Assembly (NCBI RefSeq): GCF_024343775.1
Contig: NZ_RJUF01000007.1
Location: 1 to 64,000, forward strand
DNA: 64,000 bases
Direction: 5' to 3'
Source of the DNA: Lacihabitans soyangensis
Lineage (GTDB): Bacteria; Bacteroidota; Bacteroidia; Cytophagales; Spirosomataceae
The notes beneath the pieces were generated by a model that worked only from the letters and a program-made list of their open reading frames with translations, had not been told where the DNA came from and made no database searches. Positions 9,009 through 17,287 of the stretch are shown piece after piece. Within the stretch, counting starts at the first letter, position 1; every line of letters begins with the position of its first letter. The position numbers were made by a program, and so were the translations under genes.

Positions 9009-9785
9009 TTGTATAAACTCATCATTTTTTGGTCTGCCGTCCTATTGGTTTTTTCCTGTCAAACTGAACCTGAAATCATCGAAAAGGATGGAATGGTTTT
9101 AGTTAAAGGCAATGAAAAACTCGACGATTTTTGGGTGGACAAATACCCAGTAACCGTTGCTCAGTTTGCCGAATTCGTAAAAGCCACAGGATACAAAACC
9201 CAAGCCGAAGAGTTCGGCGACGCAGGATATTTTGATTTCCAGACTGGCGAATGGACATTAAAAAAAGGGGCCAATTGGCAATTTCCTCTTGGAAAAGACA
9301 CCACAGCAGCACCATTGAATCACCCAGTAACTCAGGTTTCTTGGAATGACGCCGTTGCCTACTGCAAATGGGCAAAAAAAAGATTACCTTCTAGCCAAGA
9401 GTTTCTGTTTATCGAAAAAAATGGAGAAACTGATTATGAAAAGACCTACACTTGGGGGGATAATTTCTTCGAAAACGACAAATTTAAAGCAAATTTTTGG
9501 CAAGGGAATTTTCCATTCAATAATACCGTAGAAGATGGTTTTCTGACCACTTCACCCGTGGGTTATTTTGGACTCAACAAACTGGGCCTTGGAGATGTAG
9601 GTGGCAACGTTTGGCAATGGTGTAGCGATGAAAACCCAGCCAAACCCACCGAGTGGTTTCAAAGGGGCGGCTCATTTCTCTGCGACCCAAAAATTTGCCA
9701 CGGATTCAAAATCGGAGGAATTTCGTCTTCTACTCAAGAAACTTCTCTTATGCATGTGAGTTTTCGGTGTGTGAGGGGGATTTAG
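9009..9785 (+). CDS. SUMF1/FGE-domain lipoprotein
   Basis: 258-aa formylglycine-generating-enzyme-like protein, anchored as a lipoprotein: the N-terminus is a short signal with lipobox VFSC (about 14-17). The start is a TTG; no in-frame ATG exists before the upstream stop. Family motifs are WVDKYPVTVAQFAEFVKATG, HPVTQVSWNDAVAYCKWAKK, GNVWQWCSDE and RGGSFLCD. The C-terminal part around KICHGFK lacks the normal C-x-x-Y-R arrangement of catalytic FGEs, so a sulfatase-activating role is unlikely; binding or structural functions are seen in related gliding-motility-type proteins. The gene stands alone between a terminator and a repeat block. Confidence 0.85.
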   Translation: MYKLIIFWSAVLLVFSCQTEPEIIEKDGMVLVKGNEKLDDFWVDKYPVTVAQFAEFVKATGYKTQAEEFGDAGYFDFQTGEWTLKKGANWQFPLGKDTTAAPLNHPVTQVSWNDAVAYCKWAKKRLPSSQEFLFIEKNGETDYEKTYTWGDNFFENDKFKANFWQGNFPFNNTVEDGFLTTSPVGYFGLNKLGLGDVGGNVWQWCSDENPAKPTEWFQRGGSFLCDPKICHGFKIGGISSSTQETSLMHVSFRCVRGI

Positions 9786-9810
9786 GGAGGTGGTTATTGG
9801 TTACTGGTTT

Positions 9811-9885
9811 ACTGGTTATTGGTGTATTGGTTATTGGTGTATTGGTTATTGGTGTATTGGTTATTGGTGTACTGGTTATTGGTGA
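9811..9885. repeat. Five tandem copies of a 15-bp unit
   Basis: Five head-to-tail units of consensus attggttattggtgt occupy 9811-9885; the three central ones are identical and the outer ones begin actggt. Degenerate relatives (ggttactggttt, ttattggttcaatgg) flank the array on both sides, from 9790 to about 9913. The same TTGGTTAnTGGT vocabulary recurs at 56512-57033. The gap from 9786 to 10087 otherwise contains only the terminator of the next gene. Confidence 0.9.
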
Positions 9886-10028
9886 GTTGTTTTGTTGTTA
9901 TTGGTTCAATGGTAATTAGAAATTGATCACCTGAATGTTTGTTTTCAGAAATAATTGGGTATTCATTTCTTGATTATAAAGAATGAATATTCTAAATATG
10001 ATGCTTTGTATTTTTTGTCAATCGTTTC

Positions 10029-10065
10029 CAAAAAAAAGAGCCTTCACCCTAAGTGAAAGCTCCCA
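10029..10065 (-). terminator. Rho-independent terminator of the carboxylesterase gene
   Basis: Read on the minus strand: stem GAGCTTTCAC / GTGAAGGCTC (one A/G-type mismatch) with loop TTAGG, then a run of eight T. It lies 25-60 bases after the carboxylesterase stop. Confidence 0.8.
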
Positions 10066-10087
10066 TTCAAACGTTATATTTATTCAA

Positions 10088-11722
10088 TCACTTGTTTTTG
10101 TAAGCCTTATCCAAAAACTCATAGCGGGCATCATCCATGGCTTTTTCGATTTTTGACTCGGTATTAATGTTCATCACTGGTGGAGTTTTATCCCCAGCTT
10201 TTGCTGCTTGCCATTCTGGCAATTTATCGCCATTCGGGTTTCCTGTTTTTATGAAATTGGCAAAATAATTCAACATCGTCTCTGAGGTTTTGTAATCATC
10301 GGCTGTCCAGTCAAACTCCATGGCCAAATACAAATTTCCCATACAATATTCTATCTCACTAGCGTGCGAAGCACCAACAGGTTCCGGAGCTTTTGGGGTA
10401 TTCCCATCTTTCTTTAAGGTTCCACCGGCCAGACCAGCTACCAGTGATTTATCCACAAATGGCGGACGAATTTTGCTGAACATGTACCTATAAACCGGAG
10501 ACGAGCTGTTATTTCGGTGCAAATCAAACCATTTCCATGTACTGTAAGAAATAAATCTGTCTGAGGCTAAAGCCGTGGCAGAAAGCTCTACCTCTCGCTC
10601 GTTGCTATGAGGATAAAGCTTCAAAACTTCCTCAAAATCAACAGGATATTCCTTCTTTACTCGAGTAATAAAATTCTCGGTTGTATTTGGCATGCCGAAC
10701 ATAAACGCACCTCCTGGAATCTCGGCGGAGTTCCAACCTAACAATAGCGGCACCTGGGCTTGTTGTTTGGCATTAAATATTTCAGGTAATGTTTTAGGTA
10801 AAAAATACCCATCTAAAACTACTGGGAATCCAAATCGCTTTGATTCGTTATACATTTCATATAGCTCTCGGCTGCTCAGTGCCCGCAACTGCTTCAAGCT
10901 TAGCACACCTGCATTTTTGGCAAATTCAGCACCTTGTTTTTCAGCTTCAGCCAAAGTCACTGGAGCCAAAGTCGGATTGATACCTGCTCCACTCTCCCCT
11001 ATCGCACCGGCTATCAGGTCTTTACCAAGCGGTGAAGCCATCTGATAACTCACTGATATAGAACCCGCTGACTCACCTGCAATTGTTACTTTCTTTGGAT
11101 CACCTCCGAACGCCGCAATGTTTTTCTGAACCCATTTCATAGCTGCCACTTGGTCTAATAAGCCGTAGTTGCCAGAGCCTTTATAAGAAGTTTCAGCACT
11201 TAACTCAGGATGAGCGAAATTCCCGAAAACATTCAATCTGTAATTACAAGTAACCACCACTATTCCTTTTTTGGCCATGCTTTCGCCATCATAACGTGGC
11301 TCAGAGGCATCGCCAGCCACATTTCCGCCGCCGTAGAAATACAGCAAAACAGGTAAATCTTTGGTATTGCGTTTAGCAGGTGTCCAAACATTCAGGTATA
11401 GACAATCTTCACTTACGCCATTCGAACGGGAATTCATATCACCAAAAACTACCGCTTGCATCGGTCTTGGCCCGAAAACTTTGGTTTCTTTAATACCAAC
11501 CCAGTTTTTTACTGGCTGCGGAGCTTTCCAACGTAAATTACCCACTGGTGGTGCTGCAAAAGGTACTCCAAAATAAGTTTGAATGCCTGACTTGGTGTCG
11601 TAATTTCCTTCAATGATTCCGTTCTCAATTTTCACCTGAACGCCAAACGCATTCTTATTTTGAGCGTTTACGACCAAAACAACCAAAATCTGCAAGGCTA
11701 AAAAGCCAAAAAGTTTTTTCAT
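10088..11722 (-). CDS. Type B carboxylesterase/lipase family protein
   Basis: 544-aa secreted or periplasmic serine esterase. Signal peptide about 1-20 (ends VVNAQ). The oxyanion hole is YGGGN (130-134), the nucleophile elbow is GESAG with Ser218, and the catalytic His lies in GASHASEIEY, typical of the carboxylesterase type B family (PF00135). Length is normal. The substrate is unknown; Bacteroidota homologues often remove acyl groups from polysaccharides. It is transcribed divergently from a Nudix-fold regulator, with a palindrome between them, so it may be a target of that regulator. Confidence 0.9.
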   Translation of the reverse strand: MKKLFGFLALQILVVLVVNAQNKNAFGVQVKIENGIIEGNYDTKSGIQTYFGVPFAAPPVGNLRWKAPQPVKNWVGIKETKVFGPRPMQAVVFGDMNSRSNGVSEDCLYLNVWTPAKRNTKDLPVLLYFYGGGNVAGDASEPRYDGESMAKKGIVVVTCNYRLNVFGNFAHPELSAETSYKGSGNYGLLDQVAAMKWVQKNIAAFGGDPKKVTIAGESAGSISVSYQMASPLGKDLIAGAIGESGAGINPTLAPVTLAEAEKQGAEFAKNAGVLSLKQLRALSSRELYEMYNESKRFGFPVVLDGYFLPKTLPEIFNAKQQAQVPLLLGWNSAEIPGGAFMFGMPNTTENFITRVKKEYPVDFEEVLKLYPHSNEREVELSATALASDRFISYSTWKWFDLHRNNSSSPVYRYMFSKIRPPFVDKSLVAGLAGGTLKKDGNTPKAPEPVGASHASEIEYCMGNLYLAMEFDWTADDYKTSETMLNYFANFIKTGNPNGDKLPEWQAAKAGDKTPPVMNINTESKIEKAMDDARYEFLDKAYKNK

Positions 11723-11741
11723 TTTATCTAAAGTTTATTTA

Positions 11742-11760
11742 TTGTCTCACTTTGTGACAA
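11742..11760. promoter_or_regulatory. Candidate operator palindrome TTGTCnCAnnnTGnGACAA
   Basis: The sequence TTGTCTCACTTTGTGACAA forms an inverted repeat with seven matching positions in each arm, placed between the divergent carboxylesterase and Nudix-type regulator genes. Its size and symmetry fit a dimeric winged-helix regulator. It also overlaps the TTG that would be the start of the longest reading of the regulator gene, which argues against that start. Confidence 0.5.
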
Positions 11761-11795
11761 TATTAATTAGTTTTATAATATTTTCCTATTTATTT

Positions 11796-12509
11796 TTGAA
11801 AAAAATACCCGACGAAATTTTGAACCCTAACACCTATTTAAAACATATTGCTTACGATTCAGTGGTTTTTGGTTTTTCTGGCGAAAAACTAAAAATCTTG
11901 GTCATGAAATACAAGAATACCGATTATTATGCCCTTCCGGGCGGATTTGTTGGCCAAGAAGAAGACCTAAACTCTGCCGTAAGACGTGGTTTGAAAGAAA
12001 GAACAGGACTGGACACTATCTTCCTAGAGCAGTTTTATACTTTTGGTAATGTCTCGAGGTCCAAGCCTGAGTTTATGAAAGCCATCATGGAGGCAAATGG
12101 CGGAATAAATGAATTTGGGTGGATGTTGGACAGGTTTATCTCAGTAGCCTACTACGCCCTCATTAACTACGACGACGTAGAACTCACGCCAGATGCCATA
12201 TCTGAATCCTGCGATTGGTACGATTTGGACAATCTTCCTGAACTCATTTTTGATCATAAAGAGATATTGGACAAGGCATTGGCCACACTAAGAAGCAATC
12301 TTGAAACCAAGCTCATGGGCGTAAACTTGCTTCCGCCATTGTTTACTATGAAAGACCTCCAAAAAGTTTATGAAGCCATTTTGGGTGAAAAACTTCATAG
12401 AGGGGCTTTCCAACGCAAAATTTTGGGAATGAATCTGCTAAAACGGCATGAAAAACAATTTTCAGGTGCAGCCCACAAAGCTCCTTTTTTGTATAGTTTC
12501 GAGAAATAA
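11796..12509 (+). CDS. Nudix-fold transcriptional regulator (NrtR/AraR-like)
   Basis: About 237 aa: an N-terminal Nudix domain (about 15-145) followed by a C-terminal winged helix (FTMKDLQKVYEAILGEKL... RKILGMNLL). The Nudix box GGFVGQEEDLNSAVRRGLKE is degenerate: the RE pair is RG and the EE pair is ER, so the metal-binding glutamates are missing and hydrolysis is unlikely; this is what is seen in regulators that use the domain only to sense a ligand. Start: TTG at 11796 gives MKKIPDEILNPNTYLKH; a TTG at 11742 would add 18 hydrophobic residues and overlap the palindrome. The effector (sugar or nucleotide-sugar) is unknown. The neighbouring esterase is the likely target. Confidence 0.8.
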   Translation: MKKIPDEILNPNTYLKHIAYDSVVFGFSGEKLKILVMKYKNTDYYALPGGFVGQEEDLNSAVRRGLKERTGLDTIFLEQFYTFGNVSRSKPEFMKAIMEANGGINEFGWMLDRFISVAYYALINYDDVELTPDAISESCDWYDLDNLPELIFDHKEILDKALATLRSNLETKLMGVNLLPPLFTMKDLQKVYEAILGEKLHRGAFQRKILGMNLLKRHEKQFSGAAHKAPFLYSFEK

Positions 12510-12529
12510 ACTGCTCAATATTCTACAAG

Positions 12530-12719
12530 AAGAACACGGATTAACACCCATTAGACCGCACCGGCGGCCCGGACGGATTCTATTCTTCAAACAAATAGAA
12601 TTAAAACTATAAGGTAGTTTGTAATCGCAAAAAGAACGATTATATCCGTGTCAAATCCATAAAATCCGTGTGCCATCAAACCAATCCTTATCAAATCCTT
12701 AAAATCAGCGATCTATTAA
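12530..12719. repeat. Intergenic palindromic/ATCCGTGT repeat remnant
   Basis: The 212-bp gap between convergent genes holds an inverted pair of short motifs (aacacggatt at the left, atccgtgt twice at the right) and a smaller hairpin with arms ATTCTATT and AATAGAAT. No gene is seen. It may serve as a two-way terminator; the motif resembles dispersed intergenic repeats common in Bacteroidota. Confidence 0.4.
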
Positions 12720-12721
12720 TT

Positions 12722-13900
12722 CTAAATCTTGATAAAAATCTTCTTCTTGTACATCCACCAAAGCACGAGCCATTCTAGAAACAACACCAATGCACCATTA
12801 ACCAGATGCTCATAATGTTCTCCTAAAATCTGAGCATAGTTTTTACCCAAATGAACTGGTAAATTGTCTGCAATAAAGTATACCAAAGTATGAGCTATCA
12901 CATAAGCCGCAATGGAATTTACTCCTATAATTTTCAGGAATTCGAACCACGAATTTTTGCCCTTTATTTCTACCAAAAAATAAAACAAAGAAAGTAACAA
13001 AAAACACCATCCTCCGCTGAAAAGCACCCAAGTGGGTGTCCATATACGTTTAACGTTTGGACAAATTCCTGAGAGATTAAGCAAAAATCCAATTACTAAA
13101 AGTGAAACTCCATAAATCAAAAACTGCCTCAGTTTTTCTTGATTAGTTTTCTCAGATTTTAAGATATTCCCTGCAAAAAGTCCCAAAATCATAGTACCTA
13201 GCGTGGGGATAAAACTCAAGGTCACATAACCACCTCGGTTAAATGTGTAGGGTTTTTCTCGTGGAAAAAGATTCAGAAACCACGTATCAAATCCTGCGGC
13301 CATGTTGGAAAATTTGTTCCAGTGAGCTGCAAAACCATTCAACAACAGAGGCTGTCCTTCGTCCCCTTTTCCAATTAGATAAAAATCAACCTGTTGGACT
13401 GGATATAAAGCAAAGGCCAGCCAATACCCAACCAAAATTACTACTAAACTGACCCATTGCATACTAGGTTTCAGAAAACCAAGTAGGAATAGAAAAGTAT
13501 AGCCCAAACCAATCTGCGTCAAAGTATCTTCAAAAGTCCAGTTGGTCATATTTCTATCCACCGACCGCAGAAATACTCCGAGTAGAATTAATATTAAGGA
13601 GCGTTTTATAGTATGCAGAAAAAGTAAATTAAAACCTGCCCCTTTGGACATACGGCTGGATATAGAAAAAGGTAAAGCCACGCCCACTAAAAAACTAAAT
13701 GATGGCTGAATGAGATCGTGAAGGGAGCATCCCACCCATTCTACATGTGACTGATGGAAAGCCAGAAAACTCCAAAATTTACTATCGGGAATGGCTTCGG
13801 AAACTTTTGAAAACTCAAGTACTTCGGCCATCATCAGGAACATCACAAAGCCACGATATATATCAACGGCGTGGTTTCTTTGGGTTGAGGTTTGATTCAT
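12722..13900 (-). CDS. DUF5009/HGSNAT-like membrane acyltransferase
   Basis: 392-aa polytopic membrane protein related to heparan-alpha-glucosaminide N-acetyltransferase and the DUF5009/DUF1624 families. Hallmarks are HAVDIYRGFVMFLMMAEV at the N-terminus, HDLIQPSFSFLVGVALPFS in the second helix region, and about ten further helices. Human HGSNAT moves an acetyl group from cytosolic acetyl-CoA to glucosamine on the other side of the membrane; the bacterial substrate is not known but is probably a glycan. The gene stands alone and converges with the Nudix regulator gene. Confidence 0.85.
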   Translation of the reverse strand: MNQTSTQRNHAVDIYRGFVMFLMMAEVLEFSKVSEAIPDSKFWSFLAFHQSHVEWVGCSLHDLIQPSFSFLVGVALPFSISSRMSKGAGFNLLFLHTIKRSLILILLGVFLRSVDRNMTNWTFEDTLTQIGLGYTFLFLLGFLKPSMQWVSLVVILVGYWLAFALYPVQQVDFYLIGKGDEGQPLLLNGFAAHWNKFSNMAAGFDTWFLNLFPREKPYTFNRGGYVTLSFIPTLGTMILGLFAGNILKSEKTNQEKLRQFLIYGVSLLVIGFLLNLSGICPNVKRIWTPTWVLFSGGWCFLLLSLFYFLVEIKGKNSWFEFLKIIGVNSIAAYVIAHTLVYFIADNLPVHLGKNYAQILGEHYEHLVNGALVLFLEWLVLWWMYKKKIFIKI

Positions 13901-13948
13901 TTTTAGATTTTTAGGGTTGAATTGTTAGTAAAAATAATATCGAATCGG

Positions 13949-14866
13949 CTATAATTCTAATTTTTGACCCGTTTCTACCCAAGCAAATCCTTTCATCTTC
14001 AGATCTTTTCTTTCTTTTGAATGGGGTAGTAAAATGGGATTGGTGTGATTTAGGTGAATGAATTTCACCTTATTCTTTTCATTTTTTGGCAAATCTGAAA
14101 GCAATCCTACGGTTTCCGTAATGAATGGATGCGGACCTTCACTCATCGGTCTGTCAATCTCTCCGTCCTTATAAAATGTTCCATCCAAAAGTAGGACATT
14201 ATTCTCTTTCACTACATCGACTAAATTTTTATCCCACTTTTGCCATTTATCTATGTCGGGAATGAATATCAGACTTTTATCTTTCGTCATGATTTTATAA
14301 CCAACCGTTTCAGAAAATTCGTCACGGTGTGGAACGCGGAAAGGCACTACCTTTATTCTCTCATTTAAAACTATAACTTCAGTTTCCTCTATTTTGCGAA
14401 TCTCTATATTTTGAATACTCACCAGTTGACTCCTCGGGCCGTTATTTTCAAGAAAACCTTTCATTTTTGGCATTGCAAAAACCTTCATTTTACTGCTTCC
14501 CATCACCTCCCTACCCAAATGCATCAAACCCGTGTAGTGACCGATGTGAGCATGAGTAAGGAAAATGCCATCCAAAGATGTTGAATTTCCCGTATGGTTA
14601 TTGAGCAAATGAAGTTGCTCAGGAAAATCCGGAGTAGCATCGAAAATCCATTTTTGCTTAGATATGGGATCAATTAAAGCGAGAGAAGCAACACCTTCGT
14701 GCGGTATTTTATTTTCCCAAACTGATTTGCAACATTCTTTCTTACATCCAGCTTGTGGAAATCCGCCATCCTGAGCAGTTCCAAGAACCAAAACATAGGG
14801 TTTCTGTGCTGAAACCTTTAGGTTCGCAAAAGTGAAAAAAATAATTATTTGCAGAATTAATCGCAT
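13949..14866 (-). CDS. PqqB-like metallo-beta-lactamase-fold hydrolase
   Basis: 305-aa MBL-fold protein closest in pattern to PqqB. A signal peptide (about 1-20, ends VSAQ) makes it periplasmic, unlike cytoplasmic PqqB of PQQ producers. The N-terminus has LGTAQDGGFPQAGCKKECC with three cysteines; the metal motif is THAHIGHYTG instead of HxHxDH, as in PqqB; later ligands are likely the H of VPHRDEF and D of IPDIDKW. No pqqA, C, D or E is in this window, so PQQ synthesis is not implied. The gene is divergent from the M24 peptidase gene. Confidence 0.85.
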   Translation of the reverse strand: MRLILQIIIFFTFANLKVSAQKPYVLVLGTAQDGGFPQAGCKKECCKSVWENKIPHEGVASLALIDPISKQKWIFDATPDFPEQLHLLNNHTGNSTSLDGIFLTHAHIGHYTGLMHLGREVMGSSKMKVFAMPKMKGFLENNGPRSQLVSIQNIEIRKIEETEVIVLNERIKVVPFRVPHRDEFSETVGYKIMTKDKSLIFIPDIDKWQKWDKNLVDVVKENNVLLLDGTFYKDGEIDRPMSEGPHPFITETVGLLSDLPKNEKNKVKFIHLNHTNPILLPHSKERKDLKMKGFAWVETGQKLEL

Positions 14867-14943
14867 CCAATAGAATTTAATGTCAAATTAGAATAATTTT
14901 TCAAGAAAAAAACCTTAAAATTGTTGAAACCTTCAAACTAACT

Positions 14944-16266
14944 ATGAAACGAATTCTATTTGTCTTATTTTCTTTTGTTTTCATTCCTTCATTTTCTCAA
15001 AAAATCCTTTCAGAAAAAGAAAGAGCCGCAGTAGTTGACGAAATTCTGGAAGACAGAATGACCAATCTTTTGCCAAAATTGATGAGAAAAGCAAATATCG
15101 ACATGTGGGTAATTATTGGTCGAGAATACAACGAAGACCCTGTCATGAAAACCATGCTGCCATCGGTTTGGCTTTCGGCACGTCGTAGAACCATTATGGT
15201 TTTCACTGACAAAGGTGAAAAAGATGGAGTTGAGCGTTTGGCCATAGCCAGGTATGACGTCGGGAATTTATTAAAAGGCGAATGGGACCTCAACACCAAC
15301 CCCGACCAATGGGATGCCTTGGTAAAACTTATAAAAGAGCGTAATCCGAAGAAAATAGGCCTAAATTTCTCGAAATATTATGCACATGCCGACGGATTAA
15401 CCTTTACAGAACATTCAGAATTTCTTAAAAAATTACCAGCAGAATTTCACCCAAAGATAGTTTCTGCCTCTGATTTGGCAGTAAATTGGCTGGAAACCCG
15501 CACGGAAAGAGAAATGGTGATTTACCAACAAATTTGTAAAATTTCACATGAAATAATAGCCGAGGCATTTTCGGATAAAGTGATACAACCAGGAGTAACC
15601 ACCACCGACGATGTAGTTTGGTGGATGCGTCAAAAAGTGACCGACTTGGGTTTAGAAACATGGTTTCACCCGACTGTAGATGTTCAAAGATATGACCCTG
15701 AGAACTTTGACCACCTACGAACTTTCTCCAAAAGACCTGAAAAGCAAGTCATTATGCCAGGTGATTTACTGCATTGTGACTTTGGAATAACATATCTCCG
15801 CTTAAACACAGATCAGCAACAACATGCCTATATTTTGAAACCTGGAGAAACCAAAATTCCTGAATACTTGGTGAAGGCCTTTGCCCAAGGCAATAGATTA
15901 CAAGAATGTTTAACAGAGAACTTCAAAGCTGGAAAAACTGGAAATGAAATATTGGCTGACGCTTTGTCTCAATCCAAAAAAGAGGGAATAAACGGAACGA
16001 TTTACACCCACCCTATTGGTAATCATGGGCATGCAGCTGGGCCAACCATAGGCATGTGGGATAACCAAGGGAAAACCATCGGACCAGGAGATTACCCGCT
16101 GAATCCGAACACTGCGTATTCTATCGAACTTAATGCAGCAGTACAAATACCTGAATGGAAAAAGACTGTAAGAATAATGTTAGAAGAAGATGGTTTTTTT
16201 GACGAAAAAGGGAATTTCAGATATATTGATGGCCGACAAAAAGAGATTTATATGATTCCGAGATAA
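14944..16266 (+). CDS. M24-family metallopeptidase (Xaa-Pro aminopeptidase-like), secreted
   Basis: 440 aa. Signal peptide about 1-18 (ends SFSQ). An N-terminal creatinase-like domain (about 30-180) precedes the pita-bread catalytic domain. Candidate metal ligands are D in HCDFGITYLRLNTD (both aspartates), H in THPIGNHGHAAGP and glutamates in SIELNAA and RIMLEED. All five positions look intact, so the protein is probably active on dipeptides or on a creatinase-type substrate. It is followed 28 bp later by a TIM-barrel isomerase on the same strand. Confidence 0.85.
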   Translation: MKRILFVLFSFVFIPSFSQKILSEKERAAVVDEILEDRMTNLLPKLMRKANIDMWVIIGREYNEDPVMKTMLPSVWLSARRRTIMVFTDKGEKDGVERLAIARYDVGNLLKGEWDLNTNPDQWDALVKLIKERNPKKIGLNFSKYYAHADGLTFTEHSEFLKKLPAEFHPKIVSASDLAVNWLETRTEREMVIYQQICKISHEIIAEAFSDKVIQPGVTTTDDVVWWMRQKVTDLGLETWFHPTVDVQRYDPENFDHLRTFSKRPEKQVIMPGDLLHCDFGITYLRLNTDQQQHAYILKPGETKIPEYLVKAFAQGNRLQECLTENFKAGKTGNEILADALSQSKKEGINGTIYTHPIGNHGHAAGPTIGMWDNQGKTIGPGDYPLNPNTAYSIELNAAVQIPEWKKTVRIMLEEDGFFDEKGNFRYIDGRQKEIYMIPR

Positions 16267-16294
16267 TTAATTTATACCTAAAGATATTCAACCC

Positions 16295-17212
16295 ATGGAA
16301 AGAAGAGATTTTTTAAAAAATGCAGGACTTGGCTCGGCAGCGATAGTCTTACCAAAGCCTAATATTCAAGCCGATACCAATTTAAAGCCACGAATAAAGC
16401 TCAGCGTGTCAAGTTATTCGTATTGGCATTTTAAGGGCGATAAATTTCCCATAGAAAAAGTAATTGACGACGCCGCCCGAATGGGTCTAGATGGCATTGA
16501 CGTATTGCACCGACAAATGGAAGGCGAAGACAATGCTTATATCCAAAAACTAAAACGCCATGCTTTCGAAAATGGAATAGCACTTACTTGCTTATCTATT
16601 CATCAAGGTTTTGTTTATCCTGATGATGCTGAACGGAAAAAGCACATCGACCACACACTTCATTGCATAGAATTAGCTGCCAAAATGGGCATTCCCTGTT
16701 TACGTCTCAACACAGGCAGGTGGAACACTATAAAGTCATTTGACGATTTCATGAAGGCTCGCGGAATAGAACCGGCCATAGCTGGCTACACCGAAGATGA
16801 CGCCTTTGGTTGGTGTATCGATGGCGTGGCCCAATGTGTAAAAAAAGCTGAAGAATTGGGCGTTTTGTTGGCTCTAGAAAACCATTGGGGACTTGCCGCT
16901 ACACCACAAGGAATGCTCAGAATCCATAAAGCCATCAATTCACCCTGGTTACAATTGTTGATGGATACGGGCAATTTCTTGGAAGATCCTTATGATAAAC
17001 TGGAGATAATAGCCAAAGATACCTGTTTCGTACAAGCCAAAACTTATTACGGCGGAGGAGTATGGTATAGTCTGGATTTGGATTATGAAAGAATAGTGAA
17101 AATTCTCAACAAGGTCAATTACCAAGGCTATATTTCCATCGAATTTGAAGGAAACGAAGCCGCTGAAACTGGGGTTAGAAAAAGTGTGGAAATGTTGAGG
17201 AAGTATATATAA
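16295..17212 (+). CDS. Sugar phosphate isomerase/epimerase family TIM-barrel protein, Tat signal
   Basis: 305 aa, AP-endonuclease-2-type TIM barrel. The N-terminus MERRDFLKNAGLGSAAIVLP is a twin-arginine signal, so folding with cofactor in the cytoplasm and export are likely. The barrel shows the usual metal-ligand region: E in LLALENHWG, D in LLMDTGNFLEDP, the QAKTYYGGG strand and a final E in YISIEFEG. Substrates cannot be predicted; many Bacteroidota proteins of this kind are annotated as sugar isomerases but are uncharacterised. Probably cotranscribed with the M24 peptidase. Confidence 0.8.
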   Translation: MERRDFLKNAGLGSAAIVLPKPNIQADTNLKPRIKLSVSSYSYWHFKGDKFPIEKVIDDAARMGLDGIDVLHRQMEGEDNAYIQKLKRHAFENGIALTCLSIHQGFVYPDDAERKKHIDHTLHCIELAAKMGIPCLRLNTGRWNTIKSFDDFMKARGIEPAIAGYTEDDAFGWCIDGVAQCVKKAEELGVLLALENHWGLAATPQGMLRIHKAINSPWLQLLMDTGNFLEDPYDKLEIIAKDTCFVQAKTYYGGGVWYSLDLDYERIVKILNKVNYQGYISIEFEGNEAAETGVRKSVEMLRKYI

Positions 17213-17219
17213 AAATTAA

Positions 17220-17283
17220 TTGCCACGAATTCATGAATTTACTGACTTAATTAACCCGTATAAAATTCGTGAATTCGTGGCAA
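17220..17283. terminator. Long inverted repeat between convergent genes (putative two-way terminator)
   Basis: Arms of 21 bp (17220-17240 and 17263-17283, beginning TTGCCACGAATTCA) pair with one G-T-type mismatch around a 22-base loop. The element lies between convergent stops at 17212 and 17288. There is no strong T-run, so termination is inferred from place and stem length. The CCACGAATTC motif resembles a dispersed intergenic repeat. Confidence 0.5.
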
Positions 17284-17287
17284 ACTT

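Noticed and set aside
9653-9919. Open frame with a repeated LVIGV pattern across the end of the SUMF1 gene
   Set aside because: It exists only because the 15-bp DNA repeat has a period divisible by three; its first half is a shadow of the SUMF1 frame.
13949-14866. PQQ biosynthesis operon
   Set aside because: Only a PqqB-like gene with a signal peptide is present; no other pqq gene in the window.
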